The notes below the pieces were generated by a model that saw only the letters and a list, made by a program, of their open reading frames with translations, had not been told where the DNA came from and searched no databases. From assembly GCA_963693315.1 (NCBI GenBank), contig OY856188.1, positions 194,008,322-194,072,321 on the forward strand: a stretch of DNA of 64,000 nt, in the 5' to 3' direction. Below are positions 22,331-31,844 of this stretch, in pieces. The translations under genes were made by a program, and so were the position numbers. The stretch comes from Diogma glabrata (Eukaryota > Arthropoda > Insecta > Diptera > Cylindrotomidae). How positions within the stretch are numbered: the first letter of the stretch is position 1; each line of letters starts with the position of its first letter.

Positions 22331-24153
22331 GATGGAGTTTATTCTCCGATGAAACAAATTCAATGGAAATTTCCTCAAGTGTATGGAGAAGATAAGATTG
22401 TGTGTATGATAGGAGGCCTTCATATCGAAATAGCTGTAATGAGTATGATTGGTGCATGGTTAAAATGCTCGGGCTGGGTAGATCTTTTGGTGTTATCAGA
22501 AATCGCAACAGCTGGTTCTGCAGATTCCTTTTTAAAATGCAGTCATGTCAAACGAACACGCTATGCCCACCAGGTGACAATTGCTGTACTTAATGTGTTA
22601 CAACATGAGACGTTTAATGCAGAGGATACTAGTGTGTTGGATTATGATTTGTGGGTAGAGTATAAAGTGAGCACATCACCTCAGTTTGCTTACTGGAATG
22701 CTGTATTAGAAATGGAAACACATCTTCTTACACTGGCTATGAGTATCAGAGAGGGAAACTTCAACATGTATTTAGATGTCCTGGAAAGAATCTGTCCATG
22801 GCTATTCTGTTGTGATCGTGTGCATTATGCCAGGGGGGTGCCAGTTTTTTGCAAAAGCATGCATGAATTGAAGGTTTAGCATCCTGTTACCTATGCTGAA
22901 TTCCAGAAAGAACATTTTGTTACCAAGAAGAGTGACAGACTATTATCTGCAATATCAGATGATCAAGCACATGAACAATGCAACAAAGTAATTAAAAGTG
23001 ATGGTGATGGTGTGTTGGATTATGATTTGTGGGTAGAGCATAAAGTGAGTACATCACCTCAGTTTACTTACTGAAATGCTGTATTAGAAATGGAAACACA
23101 TCATCTTACACTGGCTATGAGTATCAGAGAGGGAAACTTCAACATGTATTTAGATGTCCTGGAAAGAATCTGTCCATGGCTATTCTGTTGTGATCGTGTG
23201 CATTATGCCAGGGGAGTGCCAGTTTTTTGCAAAAGCATGCATGAATTGAAGGTTTAGCATCCTGTTACCTATGCTGAATTCCAGAAAGGACATTTTGTTA
23301 CCAAGAAGAGTGACCGACTATTCTCTGCAATATCAGATGATCAAGCACATGAACAATGCAACAAAGTAATTAAAAGTGATGGTGGTGTCATTGGCATCCT
23401 TGATAATAACACTGCAAAAATGGATGGTTGCCGGACCAGAAATTTCAAGAATGATTAAAGAATATCAAGAGGTGGAAAAAATGCGACAAAATGATAGTGA
23501 TGTTATTTCATTAAGCCGTACTGAAGACACAAAAGCCTATGAAGATCGATTTCAGAAATACGTTCTTGCACTGTTAGCAACTTTTCATATACAGGATGTG
23601 ATACGGTGTCTGCATTTGCAAGACAAGCTAACTGCCTGGAAAACATGGAATATATTTGATGATGTAACACCAGTTTTTATTAGGTTGTCAAGCAGTTTAT
23701 GTCACATGTCGGTTTATGTCGGAGGATAAATACAATACACTACAACGATTTACTATACTTATGTACAACAGAACAAGTAATATTGAGGACATAAATGAAT
23801 GCAAAAGAATTCTGTTTACACGGCACAACCGTTCGATAGAAAATATTCCACCAACATCTGAGGCACTGAAGCAGCATATAAAACGAGCTTCCTTACAGGC
23901 TGACATCTGGCGCCAATGCCTTGCCAGCAATCCAATACTTGCCAACCCAGAAGATTGTGGATGGAAGAAACAAGAACTTCCACTTGGTTATGAACCACTA
24001 TGGACGAATCTTCCAGAAGCATCTGTTCAGTGTCAGGAACTTATTTCTTGTAAATGCAAGAATACATGCAAGTCGTCGTGTAAATGCCGCAAGCATTATC
24101 TACCACGCACCTCACTATGTGTGTGCGATGGACAGTGTGTTGGCAGTGTATAA
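22325..24153 (+). pseudogene. Cargo gene of the long-TIR element: GGLHIE / DQAHEQ / eight-cysteine protein
   Basis: This is not a family with a standard name that I can assign. Blocks in order: QIQWKFPQVYGEDKIVCMIG then GLHIEIAV, SHVKRTRYAHQVTIAVLNVL, SIREGNFNMYLDVLERICPW, DRVHYARGVPVF, SAISDDQAHEQCNKVIKSDG, WMVAGPEISRMIKEYQE, IPPTSEALKQHIKRASLQAD. It ends in a tail with eight cysteines in about 30 residues (CKCKNTC, CKCRKH, CVCDGQC). The GGLHIE and DQAHEQN blocks recur, as I remember, in many uncharacterised animal proteins tied to repeats. A stop follows MHELKV, a 378-bp segment is tandemly duplicated, a frameshift lies near 23400 and another break near 23720. It is not functional as it stands. 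Confidence 0.65.
22634..23389 (+). repeat. 378-bp tandem duplication within the cargo gene
   Basis: Copy 1 (22634-23011) and copy 2 (23012-23389) are nearly identical, both beginning GTGTTGGATTATGATTTGTG. The unit is 126 codons, so frame is kept. Both share the stop after MHELKV. Copy 2 alone also has TGA where copy 1 has TGG. The duplication therefore arose after the gene had already died. Confidence 0.9.
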
Positions 24154-25190
24154 CTATTTTCAAATAAAATTTATTCCACATTTGCACTGTTTTTCATTAT
24201 TTCATTTTTACTTCTTTTCATCGGTTATTTTTGTTTAATTATCACTTTATTCCATTGTATTTCATTTTTTTTTCTTGTATTTTTTCCATTACTCCGCCAT
24301 TTTTATGTTACTTAGGGTCCCACATGGGTCCAGCTATTGGTGTTTTGTTATATTTTATTATTCATAACCCTTAAGCATATTAAATGATATCAAACACGCC
24401 CGATTTCAGCAAATTTTCTTTTTAAACTAGTAGCATCGCCATTTTGAACCAGGGGGTCTGAACAATGGGGTCTGGGCAGAATTTCGATGTAACACACATT
24501 AAACCAAAGTGTGGAAACTTTCATGCTGGTAGTCAGAAACCTAATAATTTTACCAAAAAAGGAACTATCCCACCCCACTATACAGCTAATATACGACAGC
24601 AGAAGCAGTACAGGTTTTCATTTAAAGGACAATAAACCATCCATGACCGCAGACTTTTTTCACCATAAGGCATCACTTTATAATACTATTCTTTAGAAAG
24701 ATGGTGAACATCACCTTTTATTTCTAACCCGTGTCTAGATACAGTAACAAACGACCGTTCTCTATTTTGAAAATGTTCGCTTCCTTTTTTTATGATTTCA
24801 ATGCGAACATTATCAGAGGCGAGTATATTCCAATGTGATACATCTCTTAAGTCCTGAAGTGATTCACCCAACAAATACTGTCTTCGATAGTAGAAGCATT
24901 AGCAGCATTATCACTGTCATTTTCAGTATTTCTTTCTAATTCGTCTTCATCATAGGTTATCATTATTTATTCTGTATTGTCGCTGTTACTTTCCGAAGAT
25001 GAGCCAATATTCTCTGAAACATTCGTTGCATCAACGTGAGAATCAGTTTCTTTTGATGAACTTTGGATATCATCGGGTTTTGTAACATATTTATAGATGG
25101 ATCCAGATATGCTCTGAGCTGCATCTATTTTAGCCTGTTTGGTCTTTCTCTGCTGGAACCCACTTTTTCTTTAAGAAGTATGAACTCATC

Positions 25191-25525
25191 GTGGAATATT
25201 TATTTTTTGGGATATTTGCTAAACGAAATCTAAAAAAATATTTTTAATTATAGTAAGTATCAGCAAAGCATTAATTCTAAATATATTTGTAGGATACATA
25301 CATATATGTCTAGTTCATAATAAGTACACTGTGTTAACGACTAAATACACCGCCAAGAAAATTAATTTATTTAAATTTCCTTGTAACAACTTATATTAAA
25401 TAATATTTGATAAAATGGAATATACAAATCATATGCCTAATATTATAAGGAACTATTTAAAAAAATAATATGTATAAAATCCTAAAAGATATTTTATACA
25501 ATGAATTGAAACCTAAATTAAATAT
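25191..25525. other. AT-rich, no gene seen
   Basis: This lies between the start of the second hAT transposase and the Penelope-like fragment. It should contain the right end of that hAT element, but no CGCTACGCCACTG-type terminus could be found. Confidence 0.35.
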
Positions 25526-25529
25526 CCAA

Positions 25530-25855
25530 TTAGAATCCTGCTCTATAATTTACAAAATTAAATGTGATTTTTGTGAAAAATTTTACATCGGGAAAACCGG
25601 AAAATGTTTTAAAGAATTATTTTAAGAATACCTTCCTAAGAAGAAAAATAAACAAAATTTAAAGTCTATTTTTGCAAACCATTTACATAGTTAATAACAA
25701 TAGCTACACCGCTTTTAAAAAAAATTTGAAGGCTTTACATTTATGTAGTCAAGGATCTCTAAAAGAATCACTTGATGAGTTTGAAATTTTCAAGGGATTT
25801 AAAACCCAACAAAATGTAATTTTAAATGACAAACTTTCATTTAATTAAAATATAT
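25530..25855 (+). pseudogene. Penelope-like element, GIY-YIG endonuclease fragment
   Basis: The frame reads SCSIIYKIKCDFCEKFYIGK then TGKCFKELF and a stop, matching the IYK..C..C..FYIG.T pattern of the GIY-YIG nuclease of Penelope retroelements. Downstream words SIFANHLHS, then SLDEFEIFKGFKTQQNVILN and DKLSF fit the end of that protein. Stops and a short in-frame gap show it is a relic. No reverse transcriptase part is present. Confidence 0.7.
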
Positions 25856-26794
25856 AAATATATAAAACTGAAAACAAACAGTATGAGTATGTATCTACCT
25901 ATAAAAATTTGCAAAACTGCAGTAATTGCATAACTGCCATTTTATTCCACAGTAATCATTTTTGTGTCCATTGAAAAACGATCTATTCCAATTTATTCCT
26001 TGAGTTTCAAGATAAAGGAAAAAAAAATTATTTTGAGATCATTTACAAACACGGTGATTTGATTGTTTATTAGTTTCCTTAGGTGTTTGCATTTAATTTG
26101 TTTGAAATGTAAAACATATATTAGGTAGTAAAGTTAAGCTAATATTTTAGAAATTATTTTGGAATAGAGACATTGTAACTCAAGGGTGCCACCCTATCGA
26201 CAAAGAGTGCCATATTATCGACGTAAACCACTTTTCCTATACAATATTCAGCATATGTGTTTTCAGACCTGCAGCCAAATTCTGTAACTGTGAAGTGGTG
26301 AAGTGTTAAAAATTTCTTCATTTCGATTTTATCATTAATTTTTTATCATTTTACCATTTTTGCGATTCTATATGCGATTAGGCTTGCCACCTATACGTTT
26401 TTGGAGCGTATAATACGTTTTTTTTATCAAAAATATTTGTGAATACGCTATACGTACGTTTTTTGAAAATATTCAAAAATATACGCTTTTTTGGTTATAA
26501 ATAGTTAAATTCAGTTGTTTTCAGAAATACGTATCCTAAATGAAGTTTTTCTCTTATTAAGTCAAATGAATTACAGAGAAAAGTGGACTATATGGACTAT
26601 ATTTTAAAATCAACACAAACGCACCTGAATTACTTTAAATTTGCAAATTTGTTTTGCAGCGCCAATTTTAATTGTTTTGTTGAATGCATTTTTAGCGTGA
26701 TGGGAATTATATGGACTAACAAATCAAAAGGCTTCATACCGATATGGTGAAATCAGAATTATTTATGCATTTTAATTACAGATGAGTTGCAATC

Positions 26795-27296
26795 CAGTGG
26801 CGGATTTACAAATTTGCCGCTTATAGGCTAATTTATATTACCGCCTAATATATTTAAAAAAATTATCAAATACGAACGCAGCGACCAAAAAAAGCGCGCA
26901 ACAGGCGAATTTTTTTGAAATTTCAAGGTCACGTTATTTACAAGTACTTTAAAATTACGCTTTTAATGAAAAACGTGCAAATCTGGCAAAAATAATTAAT
27001 ATATTACAAAATACGAAAATAATACAAACGTTTATTAAAATCAAATAAAATGCAATAAAAACTGTAGAGCACGCCGCCGCTATGTTTCGAGTATAGAGAT
27101 AAGAAATTTTGCACATTTTATTGATTTAATCTGGATACTCTGTTTATAGTGGCGGGCGGCTCACGCCGCCGCGAAACGATTTCTATTTTGAAAAATTTTT
27201 ATATTTTTAAAATTTTTCCGCACAAAAATTTACCGCCTACGAAAATTTGCCGCCGTAGGCTACAGCCTAGCTAGCCTATTTAGAAATCAGCCACTG
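26795..27296. mobile_element. hAT-like MITE, about 500 bp
   Basis: The left end is CAGTGGCGGATTTACAAATT followed by TGCCGC. The right end is GAAATCAGCCACTG, preceded by TGCCGCCGTAGGC. The flanks AGTTGCAAT and AGTTGCACT form an 8-9-bp target duplication with one mismatch, as expected for hAT elements. No protein is encoded. GCCGCC and CCGCC words are frequent inside. Confidence 0.7.
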
Positions 27297-27849
27297 AGTT
27301 GCACTGAATATGCAAGTTTTATTAAGAAAAAAGATAAGTCTAACAAAAAATTGATCGAAGCAGCAATATCGAACAAACAATATAAAATTAAAGCTTTAAA
27401 TTAAATATTTGGTTCATTCCTATACTATTTGGTTACCATTTATAAAAATTTTAACTCTGCTATTATATCGTTTGGGATTTTTTGTTTAAAATTTCTAGAT
27501 ATTACGATGTATGAATTCATAGGATGAGAGAATATTTCGTCAACATCTAAATCAATATTCTAATCAACATCCCAAGTCACGAGTGTAAATTCATTATTGA
27601 TTGTAGTCAATCAATGCGAAACTTAGTATCTGACGTAAAGTCAATTTATTGCTATATTTTTGGTTAAGAAATAGGAACATGTGTCTCTGATGAAGTGAGT
27701 TCGAATCCTAACAGAAACACAAAAAATTTTTCTGAAGGAATTTTAGAGAAAATGAAAAGTTATTTCGAATTGCAAAATTCAAGTGATTTCCATTATGTAC
27801 TTATGCTTAATTGTTCACAAAAACCCCATCCCTATGTTATTATATGTTA

Positions 27850-29608
27850 TTACTTCGGTCTGAAAGACCTAAGTATTACATTCATGAGCTCAAAGTGAAA
27901 TTCTTACCCCCACTTTTTTTGACATTTCTCGACGTTTTAGGACCTCCTGATTCTAAAAAAGCAAAAAAAAAAAAAATGTATGTCTGTCTGTCGGCCGGCC
28001 GGCCGGCCGGCCGTCACAACCGACGAAATCTAGAAAACCGCTGGACGGATTTGAAAAATTTTTTTTTCTAAAAATAGGTTTACTTAATAGGAAGAGCCGA
28101 AAGGACGATGTGTTCGATAACTGTACCGGAAGTGTGTCAAAAAAATCGAAAAGGTGTCAAAACAAGGAAATTTGCATATTTTTTGCTTAAAAAACGTTCA
28201 TTTTAAGTGATTACGAGTAGGAACATTAAATTTGGAGAAATCTTGATGGTCGGGATTGGTATGTGAGACCAAAATCTAGATTATTGCATTATAAGTTTGT
28301 CAAAAAAATGTTGTCAAGTGTGTCAAAAGAAAGATTTTTATTTATTTTTTTACCTAATTTTTTGGAAAAAAAATAAAATTAATTGTTTGTTTGAAATGAA
28401 GTTTTATTATTATTATTGAGAATTATGGCATTATAAGTTTGTCAAAAAAATGTTGTCAAGTGTGTCAAAAGAAAGATTTTTATTTATTTTTTTACCCAAT
28501 TTTTTGGAAAACAAGAAAATTGTTGGTTTGAAATGAAATTTTATTATTATTATTGAGAATTATGGCATCATAAGTTTGTCAGAAAAATGTTGTCAAGTGT
28601 GTCAAAAGATTTTTAATTAGTTTTTTACCCAATTTTTTTGAAAAAATTAAAATTGTTTCTTTGAAATGAAATTTTATTATTATTATTGAGAATTATGGCA
28701 TTATAAGTTTGTCAAAACATGTTGTCAAGTGTGTCAAAAGAACGGTTTTTATTTAATTTTTACCAAATTTTTTACATAAAAATAAAATTAATGATTTGTG
28801 ACATGATATTTTATTATTATTATAGAGAATTATGGCATTATAAGTTTGTCAAAAAATAATGTCAAGTGTGTCAAAAAATGATTTCATTTATTTTTTTAGC
28901 CAATTTTTTGGAAGAAAATGTAGCTGTTTTTATGACGTAAATGTAATTTAAAATGAAATTGGACATGGAAATTTTTGAATTTGTTATAGTTTTGGAAATA
29001 TTTTTGGAATTTTGAAAAAGTTTGTATTTTTGATTTTGTAATAATTTTTACAATATTTTTAGAATTTCGGCAAAAGTTTTAATTTTTGATTTTGTAAGAA
29101 TTTTTGGAATATTTTTGGAATTTTTGAAAATTTTTAATTTTTGATATTATGATAATTTTTGGAATTTTGAAAAAATTTTCAATTTTTGATTTTGTAATAA
29201 TTTTTGCAATATATTTAGAATGTTGGAAAAAGTTTGAATTTTTAAGAATTTTTGAAATATTATTGGAATTTAGAAAAAATTTAAATATTTGATTTTATTC
29301 TAATTTTTGGAATATTTTTGGAATTTTGAAAAAGTTTGGTTTTATTGCATTTAACAATATTTTTGGAATTTTGATTATAATTTTCCGGCAACGTATTGAT
29401 GTTTCGTGTTAGTTTTGTAATAAATTTTTAAACAGAGATAAAAAATACTAGTACTTTAACAAAGAGTTTTGTTTGATATACATCGCTGCCCAAAACTAAA
29501 AACCATGTCCTCATAAAAGTTTTTTGCCGAAAACTATATAAAAATCCTTAACCCAGACCGAAGTCTTGATATCTCAGAGCTGTGAGATTTCAGCCCCTCC
29601 ATATTTTA
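27850..29608 (+). repeat. Dispersed repeat with internal minisatellite (longer copy)
   Basis: It starts ATTACTTCGGTCTGAAAGAC and ends at CTTTCAGCCCCTCCATATTT-like sequence; the same start and end bracket a shorter copy at 47577-48896. Between them lie a GGCC-repeat patch (about 27994-28014), a 137-bp minisatellite, and a region of degenerate TTTTTGGAATTTTGAAAA units (28970-29370). No protein-like frame spans it. The shared sharp ends suggest a mobile unit of unknown type. Confidence 0.7.
28286..28920 (+). repeat. Five-copy minisatellite, unit about 137 bp
   Basis: Each unit begins GCATTATAAGTTTGTCAAAA, then TGTTGTCAAGTGTGTCAAAA, then a T-rich ACCCAATTTTTTGG block and TTTTATTATTATTATTGAGA. 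Starts fall at 28286, 28428, 28565, 28698 and 28835, spaced 142, 137, 133 and 137 bp. Confidence 0.85.
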
Positions 29609-30639
29609 GGCAATTAAAGTAAGACATTTTTTTAATATATTTATTTTGTTTATATCGTTATCGTTTTTTCCAATTAACTTATAAAATGAATAAAATATAT
29701 GCATACGCTTTTGAAAAAATTCAAAGGTGGTAAGCCTATATGCGATTAGAGTGTTAAAAAATCTAATAGCAAGCCCCGCACTGCCAAACGTCAAATATAC
29801 ATAAAATTAAATGTTTATTTTAAGTTTCAACACAATTTAAACGTAAATTTTTACAAATTTAGATATATATATAACTATTTTAGAAATTAAATTTGTAAAA
29901 TTAATCTGCAATTAATTTAGAAATGCAATTTTTAAAAATCAAATCGCATTGACGTTATGCTGTTTTTTGACATAATGTCAATAACAACAAAAGAAACGAT
30001 TTCATTTCATTGTCAAACAAAACGTCAGTGTTAACTTTATTGTTTTAAAACTTCACTCACTTAGATATTTTTGCGGTGAAGTGATAAAAAACTTATCACT
30101 TCCCCACTTCACAGTTACAGAATTTGGCTGCTGGTCGTTATAAGAATCATTCTTGCATACTAAATAATATAAAGTAAAAAAAAGTCAATATGGTATCTAT
30201 AGGAATATTCAAAGCTATTGAATAATTGTGGTGATGGTATTCAATGCTCAACATGTTGATTCGATTAATATTTTTAAAATTTTATTTCACGTAATAACTC
30301 AAAAATTTTAAAAAGTAGAATAGATTCTTTTTGAACCAATAACACATTTATAGGATACATTTATAATAAGTTATCACAATTTATAAATTAAAGTTATATG
30401 GATAACCTGGTTAAAATGGTTTCTAAGTGATTTATCGCTGAAAACATTGTGATGGTTTGTTTAAGTTTTTTACGGTCGGGTGTCACCCCAAAACTTCCAA
30501 TCCAAACTTCCGATCCAGATAAAATAGTTTTAAAAAATAATATTTTTTTTGCGAAATGCATGGATTTTTTGCCACATATCATAAATATATCGTAAATTTA
30601 CTTTGCAAAGAAATATTGAAATCGTTTTGCTTTATCAGT

Positions 30640-31400
30640 TTATCATAATATCACACAAAAATGCAGAATTTCTGCAAAATTCGTCATCTAGTAATTCGCA
30701 ATGCTGTTTTTGTTCCTCATACAATTTCACGATTTGCTCTCGCAATGATAAAACTTTAACTAAGTAAAACCATTCCTTTTGATAGCCAGCGCACTTAATA
30801 ATGATACGGTAAATCTACACTGTATGTTTCATCATCTGATATAAGCAAGTTTCGAAATTGGCGGTGTCGTGATGCATTTTCTTGGATAAAATTTACAAGT
30901 ACAATAATATGTCTCTATATTGTATTGCTTAATATAGTAGATTAAGCACAAAGATTTTGTTAGTGCAATATACAATGAAAGGAAATAATTGTAAATTTAA
31001 ATTACTTTTTTAACAATGAAACAACTCCTTCTTTTTTTGCCGCTCATGGAAGATGCACCATGGCGGTGCACACACTCACCAGATTATCCAGATTTAGTCC
31101 TGCTTCACAATATATTTGTTGAACGTTATCATGGGTATCTATTCCACGTGTTCTTCCAGTAAGCGTGCCCATACCGAGTAATTCCTGATAACATTGAAAA
31201 TCTTCAGATATAGCACGAATAAAATAAAATACCCGAGCCGAGTCAGTTTTATCAGTAGATGCATCTAACGAAAAATATACATCCTTTTTTGAATAATTGT
31301 GCGAAGCACATTGTAAGCTAATTCGTATTGCCTATCAGTAAAAGCCATTTTTGAAATGCGTAGTTGTTTTTATTTTTCAACATTTTACGATCTAAGCATC
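30640..31400 (-). pseudogene. hAT transposase fragment (GTF2IRD2/ZBED5-like) of the outer hAT element
   Basis: Reading leftward: SLDASTDKTDSARVFYFIRA, then ISEDFQCYQELLGMGTLTG, THDNVQQIYCEAGLNLDNLV, a break, then NFIQENASRHRQFRNLLISD, a stop, RWLSKGMVLL, and decayed frames holding the LREQIVKLYEEQ and ELLDDEFC words. This is the order of the catalytic-core region of the hAT branch that also gave rise to GTF2IRD2 and ZBED5 in vertebrates. The first block carries the conserved Asp of DxSTD. It lies just inside the right end of the 13.3-kb hAT element, in the right place to be its own transposase. Stops and frameshifts inactivate it. Confidence 0.75.
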
Positions 31401-31844
31401 CAACTGCTTCAACAATGTATTAAAAGTGTAAAATCATTTTCGCTAAATAACAAATTGTAGTTGCTATGGTATTTTCATGAAACTTTACAAAAATTTTAAA
31501 TCACAGTAACCATTAAAAAAAGAATATGAATTTTGAATGTTATGTTGTTGATTTCTAATTTAATAATTTATAATAGATATCGTTTATTATTTATTTACCA
31601 TCGTAGAAAAAATTGCAATTTCCTACGCGAGATGAAAACATTTTACGTTCACGAAAAAGTCGACTACTTAACTATAAGACAAAATATTTTCGAAAAAAAC
31701 AATTAAATATTTAAAAAAATAAAATTTTACAAAAAACATTTCAACGAAAAAAATTGGTTTGAATTTTGTATAAAATTCAAAATATGTGATAAGGCCGCAA
31801 AGAAAATCTCAAAAGGCCGCAGGTTCCCCACTCCTGCTCTAGTA

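Larger units (their letters stand above)
21725..24580 (+). mobile_element. Long-TIR element, 3-bp target duplication, possible Academ-group transposon
   Basis: Ends are TAGTGGGGTGGGATAG and its exact complement; the inverted repeats extend about 205 bp (21725-21933 and 24366-24580), sharing ACCAGCATGAAA, TTTCCACACTTTGG, ATTCTGCCCAGACCCCATTG and AAATGGCGATGCTACTAG. TAC flanks both ends. Removing the element with one TAC copy restores the hAT frame as R-I-L-A-V-T-N-S. Inside are a piggyBac scrap and a plus-strand gene with an eight-cysteine tail. The 3-bp duplication and that tail fit what I recall of Academ transposons; CACTA or Zator are alternatives. The element boundaries are firm. The superfamily is inference. 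Confidence 0.75.
19285..25190 (-). pseudogene. Second hAT transposase (ZMYM/DUF4371 type), split by a nested element
   Basis: Reading leftward from about 25190: a start with RKSGFQQRKTKQAKID, a Ser/Asp-rich linker, and a TTF-type zinc region (SHWNILASDNVRIEIIKKGS, SLRSWMVYCPL, YCFCCRILAV) to 24584. After the insertion at 21725-24580 it resumes with TNSNNKKSTTGFQKWWKL, TDHETSNKHL, then LAFRGHDEGQ (21526-21311), YSQGYDNAAIMSSIHGGVQA and CIDHSINLCG (20635-20363). It ends with the dimerisation motif SCERSFSKAKLIKNYLRATM (19747-19394). Many stops separate these blocks. A hAT-type terminus, CAGTGGCGTAGCTAGC, lies at 19285. The opposite end was not found. Confidence 0.85.
26267..30133. mobile_element. 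Element with CAGCAGCCAAATTCTG-type inverted ends
   Basis: The left end reads (C)CTGCAGCCAAATTCTGTAAC and continues TGTGAAGTGGTGAAGTG. The right end is CACTTCACAGTTACAGAATT followed by TGGCTGCTG. The same ends, 112 bp apart, form a compact MITE at 35775-35886. The 3.9-kb interior here shows no transposase and is mostly a hAT-like MITE and a long dispersed repeat. A target duplication could not be identified. Confidence 0.65.
18545..31836 (-). mobile_element. hAT element (13.3 kb) holding many nested insertions
   Basis: The left end reads CAGGGATGGGGAACCT and the right end AGGTTCCCCACTCCTG, inverted with two mismatches. Both ends carry GGCCGC/GGCCAA words just inside. The 8-bp CTCTAGTA stands immediately outside both ends (18537-18544 and 31837-31844), an exact target-site duplication of hAT length. 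Its own transposase is represented by the minus-strand fragment at about 31400-30640. The original element was probably a few kb. The rest is later insertions: a LINE piece, a second hAT with its own insertion, a Penelope piece and the 26267-30133 element. Confidence 0.85.

Noticed and set aside
24361..24376. CCCTTAA as the right end of the piggyBac scrap at 21979
   Set aside because: A right end on this strand should read GGGTTAA; CCCTTAA is the inner limit of the long inverted repeat instead.
26185..26225. GGGTGCCACCCTATCGAC as a further hAT terminus
   Set aside because: No CAG..CTG end, no partner and no target duplication could be found.
28286..28920. Regularly spaced repeats as a CRISPR-like array
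   Set aside because: Units are contiguous 137-bp tandem copies with no unique spacers, in a eukaryotic genome; this is a minisatellite.
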